This document shows positions 11,301 through 23,300 of a DNA stretch of 25,000 bases, in pieces; positions within the stretch are counted from its first letter, which is position 1; each line of letters opens with the position of its first letter. The translations under genes were made by a program, and so were the position numbers. Source of the stretch: Plakobranchus ocellatus (Eukaryota > Mollusca > Gastropoda > Plakobranchidae); the NCBI GenBank assembly GCA_019648995.1, contig BLXT01006291.1, positions 379,215-404,214 on the forward strand, in the 5' to 3' direction. The notes under the pieces were generated by a model. It ran no database searches and had not been told where the DNA came from. It was given only the letters and a program-made list of their open reading frames with translations.

Positions 11301-14300
11301 GCTCCAATAGCACATTACATATCTCTGTTTCTTTGCTTAATGTGATTAACCGGCAAATATTGTAGTTTTAAAGGCTGTCTTCTAGCTCAAGCAAACAAAT
11401 CTGCAATAAAGGTTAATCTTCTTGTATCCTTATTTTTTTATCTGTGCCAACTTTTCTCCATTGGTTGTTCTTTTCTTTTAATGTGACAAGAGCCAGCAAG
11501 AAGTGTCAGAGTTCAAAATCCTGGTGCAGCGTTTGGAAGGCCAAGCCAAAGCTGCTGTGGAAGAGGCCGAGCAGCGTGACCAGCACCTCAAGGTCGCTCA
11601 CTGTGCCAGGGAAGAGGCTGAGCGTGAGGCGGGACGTCTGCTGGCACAGCTGGAGATGCTGCAGGGCAGGCAGGATTACAAGGTGAAAAGAGGAGGGAAA
11701 TGTGTGGTTAGTGATTCAAGAATTTTGCTTCTTCTTTCCTCTTGAGCAAAATTCCAGGTTTTCAGGTCAAAGGGTAAAAGTTCCTCAAGAGCTAGTTTAA
11801 GGAGAACAATGACTTTGAGATCTTCAGTTTAAAGATTACAAGTTCAACACTTGTTGGATAAGCAATAACAATGACTTAAAGGTTTCCAGGTCAGAGACCA
11901 TATGCTCAATAACTTTTGCATAGCAACATCAAGACTTTATTTTACAATGACTAGGATGGATCTTAATTGTGTTCAGTTGCTGAACTTGCGGAATTTTTTT
12001 TATCGGTGAGGTAATTTCCCTGTAGCGTGAAATTCTGTCCATTCAGTTTTTTTATGATGACTTCTGAGTTGGATTTAAAAAATTTTTTTTATTTGCAGCT
12101 TAATCTGTTTTTTTTTTAATTTCAATTTCCAAACTGGTTTTTCTGTTTAGTGATATGTGTTGAAATGAGGCATCAATATCATTGACAATAATGTATTCAG
12201 AGACCGACAAATTTAACCCCTGTTACTGTATAGTTTTAGAGTGCCTCGGTTTAAGAGATCATAAATTTGCTTCTCACCACTCTTATTTGTGATCAGGTGT
12301 CGTCGGAGTGTTTTAAATTGTAGTCTGATGAGAGCAGGCAGTTTAGCTGACAGAAGAAAAACTTATTTTTTGCCGAACAAAGATGTAAATCATGTGGACA
12401 TACTGCAGCTTGCAAACTGAGATCATAAAGTGATAATGCAGCTTGACAGAAAGTGAAAATCAGTCTGAACTGAACAGCAGTTGAGCAGTAACCCTAGCGA
12501 CAGTCAATTTCATATATCCCAGATGACATGTTTTGCTTTCCCTTTTCAATAATATGTCACTAGGATAAGATTGTATTCTTGCATGAAGACAGCAGACAGT
12601 TCTATATTTTTGATGAAATTTTTTTTCCTTTTTAATAATGTATCCACTGATAGTTTTGCATGGCCTTGCAAATTGGCTTATCTTTGTCATTCCATAGATC
12701 TTTGAAATTAAAGATCTGGTTATTACCATTTAAGCTGAAGAGAGAAGTAAGTTAAAACCGATAATTTTTAATGGGATCAGAATTGAATCTGTATAAACAA
12801 TGATTAGCAAAATGGTAAGGCCTAGAACGCTGATTTGACATTCTATAATCCCAACATTGAGGAAATGAGACAGAGAAGAAAGTGAAATCAAAGCACAAAA
12901 AGGCATCAAATCACTGGGCAAGTCAAGTTTCTAATAACTAAATGCATAAACTACATAAAGTCACCCTTGAAGTAAGGGCAATAACCCTGGAGATGTACAC
13001 AAGCCATCAAAAAGTGAAACACTGCTAGAAGATAATCTTTACTTACTCAAATCTTTGGTCATACCTTGAGACTGACTCAAAATATGACTAATTATAACTT
13101 GACAGGTCAGCAGCTACGAGAAAAATATGGCGGAAGCGAAGAGTGTCAACAAAGAAATCGCAGGTACCCTGGAGGCTGTGATGAGCTCTCACACGCAACT
13201 GCAGAATATTGTGGAGAATTTGCAGGTAGCTGACACTGATAGTTTTAAACAAAGACATTTAATATACAGCACTTTTTTTTTCACGGCAAATGGACTAAAT
13301 TTTTCTATCTTTACCGTTTTAAAAGCAAGAGGTAAAAAATAGGACAAAAACTTTTGTAATGTAAACTAAGAGAATCCATTCATTTGGAAGCTTGCTCCTT
13401 ATTATTGTTATTTTTTAGTTTTTCCTTCGTGAATACCTAAAATTTTTCTCAACTGCTTGAAAAATACACCAACATTTTCCCTCTTTAGATCAAGGATGCA
13501 CAGTTTTTTTTCTCCGGCTGATTCAAATTTATAAGGATATTTTCACAGACTGATTTGAAAAGTGCCACAAGCCATCTTTCACAGCCAGCTTTAATTGATC
13601 AAAGTTTGTGTATAATCTCTAGTGCATCAAATCAGCAATAGCAAGATAGAGCTCTTATTCATGTTTACTTTTTTTTTTCTCTCAAGGCTGTAAAATTGGC
13701 CCACTGTAGTCAGCATTTTCCTGAGCATTTTAGATTATGTGTATGTGCCAGATTATTGTTTGATGCCCCTCATTCCAGTCTGGTAGATTTAACCCCACAT
13801 CTTTCTGCTTTGATTTCAGATGGAGCTCGGCAAGCGAGACAGCCAGATAAGCCAACTGAAGAACAACAGGTATGTAGTGATGCACAAGGATATCATTATC
13901 GGCTGTGCAAAGAAAATGAGATATGATGAAAAAATTATAGCAACATTATGATGATTTCTCTCTTGTCCTCTGTCCAAACATTTCCCTCTCTAATTTCTAT
14001 TTCTCTCTTACCAATAAATCAAGCTATCTCTCCATTCTCTCCAACACTTGGACTTTCCATCACTCTATATAAAAAAACTTACAATCAGTGGGATTCTAGC
14101 TCAGAGATTAATCATCAGTTTGAAATAAAACTCAACTCAACGATTACAAGAAAATAAAGTTTATACTCTAATCATAATTATTCTTCTCCTAACAATCGTT
14201 TGATGAAATGAAAAAAAAAATTAAAAAGAGAGAGAGTAAGTTAAAAAGCAAAACAAAAAAGGAACATTATCCTGTTTTAGTTGGTTGCTGTTGTTGTTTT

Positions 14301-17300
14301 TTTTTTTTTTCTAAGGGCTGACTAGAGCTTGTTTTTCACTGTGATGTTTGTGGAAAAAGGAAATATGCTGCTTTCCCCTTCACTCCTGTCTTTAGAACAA
14401 AGATTGGAGATTTTCTTTTCTTGCGTTTTTTTTTTTTTTTCCATTCTGTTCAAACCTATGCAAGCCATTAAAAAAAAAAAAATTCAGCTTTTACTGACGT
14501 TTTTTTTTTTTTTGATGCATCAAAACAGATTGAAAGATCATGACGAGACAAAAAGAGAGGTCAAAGACTTGGAAGAAAAACTGGACTCGCTCAGTGTAGA
14601 GTTGAAAAAAGAGAAAGAGAAGAATGTGAAAAAAACATCCAGAGATCTGACAGAGGTATGGAAACACTTAAGTATCTGTCAGACAATCTACAAGTCTATA
14701 GTTTTGAATTATGTGTAGCATCTGTACAAAATTAAATGAATTAAGCACCTATCCTACTTAATCAACATAGCGATAGATATCAATATATTAGATTGAGCGC
14801 CATTAATTTGCATATACATAACCACAATTATGGAAAGGTCTTGCATAAATACATCTTTAGCCTCTGAAAGCTAGGATTTCTATTAAAATTCATGCAGACT
14901 TTATAACTCGTTTCACCATATGAGGCATAAACATACATAATTTAAGCTTCATTATGTTTTTACAGTGTAAAGTGTTTTATGAGAGCACTATGAATTATAT
15001 GCAAATACAATTGAATTGACCTTAAGATAATTTTTTTTTAAGCAAGTAATAATCAATTAAACACAATAAACATGAGTGAGGTAATAAAAACAAAAACAAA
15101 AAAAAAACTAGCACAATGTTCAACTGATCTTTGCATTAAATTATAGATACCATTTTTTGTATTCTCATCATTATTGTCATTATCAAAATTTTTATCATGA
15201 TCATCATCATCATTGCTAATGTTAGTTTAAGATCATTATCAGGCATCAAACGCTCACCATTGTAATGTTTTTTGTCATTCTTACTTTCAGTGTCACTAAT
15301 CATCATCACTATCATCCTCATTGTCATCTCATCATCACCATTATCATGAACACTATTATCACCATAAGCTTTATCGGTTAGCGCTTTTATGCTCTTTATT
15401 TGATTAAATCATCATTAAGTGTATCAAAAAGTGAAATAGAATTTATGCTCTTTATTTGATTAAATCATCATTAGGTGTATCAGAAAGTGAAATAGAATTT
15501 ATGCTCTTTATTTGATTAAATCATCATTAAGTGTATCAGAAAGTGAAATAGAATTTATGCTCTTTTGCTTCTCCATGATTTTTGTGTGTTTTGATGACAT
15601 CGAGCATCATCAGTAAGAATGTTGGCATTTTTATTATCTTTCGCTCAGTCCTCATCTCTGAACATTTTTCCCTCAGGTGAGGAAGCAGTGTGAGAATCTG
15701 TCGTCCAGGAACCAGGAGCTCGTCCGCAGCAACACCGAGCTCCGGCAAAGGATGGCAGACGTGGAGAGGGAGAAAGAAGAGATGAGGTCAAAGGTCGCAG
15801 GACAGCGCCACAAGCTGGAATATCTGCACAAGGCAAAGAAACAAGTCGAGGATAATCTCAACAAGATGAAGGTAAGTTCGGATCTCTGTGTGGGTATTTG
15901 AATTTGCATGTGTAAATATTTGAAGGCATGATTGTGAATTTGAATCCATTCTTTAATGTAAACCACTGTTGCTACATGTTCTTACAATTTACATGAAAGA
16001 GGAGGGAAGGTAGTGAAAAATAACCAAAACATAGAGCTTCTTTTCTTAAAATTTTATGATGTTGGTGATGGTAAAGATTGTAGTGTAAAAGTTTAGTGAG
16101 TCCCATACTTGGTCCAAGCGTTGGAGAACCAGGAGTAGGGATCCTGATTTTTCTTGGTATACGGCATTCTGAGGTAGTTTGCTATTGCCTTTGTCACTGC
16201 TGTTACTTTCTTTAGGTCTTAAGAAACCCAGTTACCTATTTAGTACTGAGTGAATACAGTAGTGCAATGAAAAATTATCTTCAACCGCGCTGGGATTTGA
16301 ACCTCCGACCTCTCACTGGTAGTCAGCTGTCTTACCAGAAGAGCCATTGCCCCTTGGGTAGCAGTATTTTAAAGATATTTTTCAGAGCAGAACTATCTTG
16401 CAGCATTATTGTTGCCAAATGAAGTGCTGTGTTGGTCATAGATTTAACACTACCAAGACTGCACATGGTTTGGCTTCTAGAGTGCTATGTGCATGCACAA
16501 GCTACCAGTTCTCAGTGGAATTTATAATGAGCATGATGATTTATTCTTTACCTACTTTATTCCTTCATGTTTCTCAATGTACATTGAATATTTTCTAATG
16601 CCAGGAGTGTTGAAGGTGAAGTCAGAAACAGCAATAACAAGCAATAATTTTGTTTCAAGTTTTAGTCTTTTCTTTGAAATTGTCTCCCAAAAAATTTTTT
16701 TTAAAAACACTGAATAACTGTATTTTGGCAAAGAGTGAATGCCATACTTTCCATTGCAAAGTGCATGAAACTCACTTCATAAATAAATGAACACTTAGAG
16801 TGTATGATATATGACTTGTATTTATGTCAGGTTGGATTTTGGATATTCACTATTATCTAAAAAGTTTATTCTTTTTGTAGGAAGCAAAGAAGCATTGTAA
16901 TGTTTTGTTTTTAAAAAATTGGAAGACCATTTCATCATCAATACTTTTTACTGAAGGAGAAAAGTGAACAACATCAAAGTTTCCTTTCAAAACTTGGATT
17001 TACTTTCTTTCCTTTCCAGGCTGTAAGAGAGGAGATAGAAGAGCTAGAGCAGATGAGGGACGAATACATGAGGAAGAATACAGAGCAGGTTAGAGCTGAT
17101 ACCAACACTTTCTGTGCTTATTTATGAGTGTTTGTGTGTGCGTGTGCAAAATTAGTATCATGTCAATTAGCAAAATGAGCTTTACTTCCTCTTTTTTATT
17201 TATTTTTTTTCAAACAAGGGAAATAGCATATGTCCCTGAAAGAATGACATTTTTTTCAAAAATGTAATAAAACAAAGCCTGGTTTTATTTAACTGCTATA

Positions 17301-20300
17301 TAATTTTTTGTGGATATAAATTATTTTTCCTATGTCTTCAAATTTTTGTTGAGCCCTTTTGTTGTGGGTTCTTCATCACAAAGAAAGCCTTAAATTAAGT
17401 TCGTTTTTGTATTTAATACATGAGAATTATAGGGCGAGAGTGAAGAATTTAAAACCTGTTACAGCAAACAAGGTAACAATGTTGTGAATGAGATAAGAGT
17501 TCCAGATTCCCCCTGCTGGCAAGAAATGAACCAAACCTGTTAACAATATTTTTATTATTAATCTTTTTCTTTATTAAATATTGTATCTTCACCCTGGAGT
17601 TAAAGATTGATTGAGTTCTTTGATTATTGATAAACCTAGTCCACCATTCATCAGTGATCTCAGAGTTAGAGTTTAAAGATTGATTGAGTTCATTGATTAT
17701 TGGTAAACCTAGTCCATCATTCATCAGTGATCTCAGAGTTAGAGTTTAAAGATTGATTGAGTTCATTGATTATTGGTAAACCTAGTCCACCATTCATCAG
17801 TGATCTCAGAGTGAGAGTTTAAAGACTACACAAGGAAGATCTCAGTGATGTGTAAAATCACAACACAAAGACAAAACACTTTGTTTTACTTAAGCTAAAG
17901 AAAACAGGGTTGAAATTGGATATCTTTGTAAAATCTCCCTCCTTATTTGACAGGAGAGAGGTGTTTACAAGAATAACTGAATGAAGCTTGGAAAGTAATT
18001 GATTTTTTTTGCATAGGGGGAGACAATCGGCAAGTTTGTGCAGCAGATGTCAGGGTTACAGGAAGAGTTACGGCACTTGGCCCAGGCCTACACCAACACT
18101 CAGCAGTTGCTGAAGCTGAAGGAGGAGGCGCTAGACAAGGAGAGGAGGGTGCGCGAGGAAATGAAGAGAAAATTCAGTGTAAGTGTCTTGGTTGTTCTTT
18201 CAAAGTATGTGACTTTATGTGTGTAATCACACCACAAAAATGAGGTGTTTTTGCAGCAGGAATATATGTAATAAATATCCGTGTAACTGTCAAAATCAAC
18301 TTTTTTACATTTAAGTTTTCTTTTAGCTTGTGGGAAAATTTTGTAATGTATAACACTGTTTAACATCTGTGGTTTGTGATCCCTGGAAGTAATAGAACCA
18401 ATTTTTGCGTGGCTGATATTTCTTCAAAGCATTTCATTTTAATGCAACTCTACACATATACATTTAAAATATGGAATTATTTACTTTGTCATTGCATATT
18501 GTGAAGTTTAAGCGTCTCATGCAATAAAACAGAACGTGCTTAATTTTGTTAGTTTGTTTTGTAATGACCACCCATGGATTTTTGGTTTGTTTCATTGTGG
18601 GAGCCCAGGAAAGCGCAATTTCTGTACCTGTACAATAGCGCGGCACACATTTTGCCTTTTGATTTATAACAGCCCTAAGTTTTTAAGGCCAAAAAAAAAA
18701 AAAAACAAAAAGGAAAATGTGAAAGAAAAAGAAAGAAAAGAACAAATTCAAATAAAAAATGTATATTGTTCTCAAATGATCCCAGGAATTGTAAAATCTT
18801 CCTGGTTTCATTAATTTATACAAGGTTTCAGTCTGATTTAACTTCTGACAAGGTTCTGAATTGGCCTGCTTGTGCTGTGAAAGGATTTTGAAATGGAAGC
18901 AATTTCCACAAAAGCAGTTTTGCCAAAAAGTTGAAATAAATTTCCTCTTAACAAAACATGTATGGCCATAAAGTGAAACAACTTTAACAAAACTAATGTG
19001 GCCACAAATGAAACAATTTTTGCAAAACCAAATACACAGATTTCAGCACAATTATAATTATTGATGTGGGCTGCAACTTTTGGGTAAAAATGACAAAATG
19101 TTGACAACATTTGACAATTACAAAAGCATCTCATATAAAGCCATGATCAAGCCTATTGTACTAAGAAGATTAAATAACCTTGACATTACAGGAACGCAAA
19201 CGTCGTGAAGCAGACTACAACCAGAAAAAACCCAGCACTGATGAAAAGCTACAGGAAGTCCATCATGAATCATTGGAGGCAAGTTGAAGAAAATTAGTAT
19301 GGTTTCGTTGTTGAGTTTTTATTATAATTGAGATAAATTATCCATGTTTAGTGAATTAAAAGTTCCTGGCCTTGAATGGATAAGTTTCATTATTTTGAGA
19401 TATCATGCCGCTTCTCAGTAAATTTCTCTCAAAATTTTGCCTTTGATTTTCTCTGCTTTTTGATATCATTTGATATGTAGGGTTCTTGATTAAATTGTTT
19501 ACATCTATTTTTTGCTATTTTGAGTTTAAAAGTGGCGCCACAAAATGAGACAAAATTGCACATTGATGATTTTATTTAGAATACGACACTTCAAAAAAAA
19601 AAAAAAATCCACTTTTAACATACTAGTGGCTAGTTAGTAAATTACAGGACAAAAGAAAATGGACCAAGAAATAAGGAATAAGCTATTTAATTATGGATTA
19701 TAGCTTGTTTTATCATAAATTTCATATTTTCATTGTTATTTCTTTTTCCTACAAATTATCACAAGTTCTGTGGACTATGACATGTTAGCCTGGTAGAAAG
19801 ATATAGACGATTGTATAAAGGGAGGAGATAAATTATAAACTACCTGAATAATTGCGTGGCAATCTGAGAAAAGCTGTGAGCAATGGCAGGCATTATTTTT
19901 GTGCAAGGCCCGCATAAAATAAAAAAAATGGGGCTTTTAGTTTAATGTGGTTTTTATCTTTAAAATTTCATAACTTCACTACTCATTAAAATTTTGACAC
20001 AATGTAATCAAAATGCTCACACATGGGTATAGTATATGGTTAAAAAAAAAATTCAACTCATCATGCATATCTGGTCAGTTGTGGAGGATTTTTCTCAAGT
20101 TGCCATGCATCTTGATGATCATTTCACAGAGAAGACAAAAAGCATAATGATGCTTAATACACATAAGTAGAGTTGAAACTTCTCTATTGTTTCTGTGAAC
20201 TCAGATCTCAAAGCACCTGCAGGAAGCGCACGCCTGGTTCAAGGGGAAATTTGACAAGCTGCAGACTGAGATCACAGCGTCCAAGTGAGTACAAAATTCT

Positions 20301-23300
20301 CTTACAATTCATGCTGTACAGCCTGTTTCATGGTAGGGATGATTTTGGACTGTTTGCCCTCTTCTGATCAGATGTCTGTTTGATTTCTAGCCGAGCTTGT
20401 GGCTAGACAGTGAGCTAAAAAATTGGTTATATATGCAATATAATTAATTTCTCATTTAAGTTGTTTCAGGCCACTGTGTGACAAAGTGGCATATCATCAG
20501 TGTGCTAATATTTTGGCCCAAGCCATTTTTGCTGGTTTTCAGAAAACTGATAGAAACTGATTTGGCCTAAGTACACAAGTGGCATGTCCAAAATATACAA
20601 TGATTAATATATTTGGGACACTTTCAGTGCATTTTATCCTTATATATTTTAGAAATAGACCACAGTCTATTCCTAGTCTTAGGAATGTCATGATAGCTCA
20701 GTTTATTTCTGACTTAGGCCACTATTTTAGCACAATGAAGCTACCAGCAGCATTTGTTTATAAATTTTCAATGTTTTCGGCTGCGACCAATGGTCAAGAA
20801 TCGTCAAGTAGTTAATCTGTACAAAGTCAAATGCATTCATCATATCATGACTAATGATGTTAAAGAAGAAAACCGCCAATTAGAGGACAGCATGGGAATC
20901 GAATCCTTTCATCCTTCATCCTTTTTTATGTTATTCTCCATGCTTTATTGTGGAAATTGAATGTTTTCTTGTTTTATTTTCCATACTTTATCATGGAGAT
21001 CTAATCATTTCATCTTTTATCCTTTTTTATGTTATTCTCCATGCTTTACGATAAGAATTGAATCTTGTCATGTTTTATTCTCCATACTTTACCGTGGGAA
21101 TCAAATCCTGTCATCTTTTATTCTCTACACTTTAGTAGCAAGGAAATTGAATCCTTTCTTGCGTTATTCTCTATACTTTAGTATCGTAATTGAATCCTAT
21201 CTTTTTTTTTTATTTTTGAAACATTCAGGCAAACTCAGCTTCAGCTGGAGAGAGAGAATTCTGAGCAGAGAAAATCCTTGGAGGATGAGAGAGCAAAGGC
21301 ACAGAGCGCAGCGGAGAGAGCCAAGGAAATGATCCAGGTTAGAGGAGAAATGAAGATGTGGCTATTCTTTCAAAATGTAAAAAAATTCCATATCTCACCT
21401 AGGAATCTTCATAAAGGAGAAATGAAGATGTGGCTATTCTTTCAAAATGTAAAAAAATTCCATATCTCACCTAGGAATCTTCATAGAAGATGTTGCTACT
21501 CTCACTGTGTATGCATGTGATGTATACATATCGTTGGATGGCATATCAAACTTCTGATTGGTTTGGTTTGGCTTTCAAACTCGTGACAGATGAGTCTTTG
21601 CAAATCTCAGGGCAGGTTTGCTACCACTGTGCCACTGACATCTCCAAACCCCTGAGGTGCAAATAAGGATTTCAGAGGTTTGATGTGCCTGTTATTATTA
21701 TCATACATACACACATACATTCACTTAATACATTTATGTATTTATGCATTAATATGGCTTTAGACCATTCTTGGTAAATCATATTTCAGAAATATCATTT
21801 TTTTTTTTATTAAGAGGACTAGAAGTTATTTTTTCAATGCCTTTATGGCTGTCTCTAATTCATTTTAAATTTACTTTATTAAATAATTAAGAAAACTTTT
21901 TGTATTTTTCACTAATAAGATCTCAGACAAAAAATATTTTGAATGAGCAAACCTACGTATAATTTTATTTAATTTCAACATCCAACATGTAAGTTTGTAG
22001 GACTTGTCAGAATGAAGATTTCTTTTCATAACTGTGATAATGATAGATTGGATCATTAATTGTTCATTCTGCATTCAAATTTTGTAGACCTTGCAGAACT
22101 TACATTTCTCACAATGAAAGGCGTTATGGTGCAGGCACAATAGATATTTTAGAGGGAGGCTTTTGTATTGGCCAAATTCTTATTGCATTATAATCTCAGT
22201 AGAAATGATTGTATAGTAATTTTTAACCACTTTTATGCAGGTTTTTTTTTTAACATGAAAACTATCTACATTTTATTGAGATGCAATATATATATACACA
22301 TTTCAACAAGAATTATCTATTTATAGGCACCAGACAAGTGGCGAAGTCGAGAATATTGGTTGTCTTCATCAGCTCCTGACAATCCTTGAATTAATAACAT
22401 TTTTTTCTTAAAATGATATTTCAAAGTTCTGAAGCCATTGTTAAGAACAAAAATAATTTAGCTTTGCTAGTTTTTCAGCTCACCTTATACAGAGCTTTTA
22501 TGCTTGCAAAAATATGATTTGGTGGAAAAAACATTGTTACTTATGAGAGCTACAGAAATTTTAGTTCAGAAGAATTGCGGCAGTTTTTATATAACAGTTA
22601 TTAATATTCACGTGTTTATAAAAGTCACATTTATTTTGGAGTAAAGCCAGAGTTGCTACTCTTGTTAAGCTCTTTTTTTTTTTTTTTTTTTTGGTATGCT
22701 TTGAATTTGAAAGAAGCAAAATGAAATCATCAAGCTAAAACATAACAGGAAGTTTTTTGAATCTCATTTTAACATCAAATTTGTAGCAACTAATTGTTTT
22801 TTTTTTTCCTTTTTTCTCTGTGCTTCAGGGAGTTTAGAGGAGATAGCAGGTAGCAAACCAGCCCTGAGACCTTTAGGGTTCCTTCTCTTGTGGGTATGAG
22901 CCGTGCTATCAGTACCTTGGCCTGAAGGGGGGCCTAAAAGCCTGAGATCACTGTTAGGGATAGGCTTCGTACTAGTCTTCAGATACATTTGTTGCCGTGT
23001 GGTATTATTCACTCCTTTCAAAGATGCAAGAACAATATTATTGGATCTTACCTAAACCTCGTATTGATAATAATTCATTAAAGTTTTTTAAAATGTTTTT
23101 CTTTCTTGCAGACAAGCAGGCAGACAATCAGCAGACTCGCCGACTATGCTGAGCTGTCAGACTCTGACACAAAACAACACATAGCTCATCTGAAAACTGG
23201 TCTTGGTCCAGGTGTAAGACCTTCCAGGTTTGTCTTTCTCAAGGTCTTGCCTAAAGTTGAACATAATAAATATAAAGAAACTGTAAAAATCTTTAAATTT

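Larger units (their letters stand above)
14656..15676 (+). other. Intron 14 (1,021 bp)
   Basis: The first 480 bp are AT-rich with nothing recognisable. A degenerate ATC/ATT tract and the 56-bp tandem array follow and are listed separately. Confidence 0.75.
21338..23111 (+). other. Intron 20 (1,774 bp), longest intron
   Basis: Begins with the 72-bp tandem duplication and then holds both family B tRNA-like repeats and a 20-bp T tract at 22673-22692. The rest is AT-rich. I found no convincing additional exon, and exons 20 and 21 join in phase 0 without one. Confidence 0.75.

Noticed and set aside
11444-11686. Second + strand frame over exon 11
   Set aside because: It is R/S/W-rich without heptads, while the other frame fits the splice phases and the coiled coil.
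14329-14528. Upstream extension of exon 14 as a membrane-like protein
   Set aside because: The F/L-rich residues come from poly-T tracts in the intron; the acceptor at 14528 explains where the exon begins.
15386-15566. Regular repeats that could be mistaken for a CRISPR array
   Set aside because: The units are directly adjacent with no unique spacers, in an intron of an animal gene. The same applies to the 17601 and 5162 arrays.
20579-21332. Long F/S/Y-rich + strand open frames in intron 19
   Set aside because: They are products of the degenerate 43-bp repeat and carry no domain.
22764-23021. 85-codon minus-strand gene
   Set aside because: It lies over the family B tRNA-like repeat and starts and ends in low-complexity sequence.
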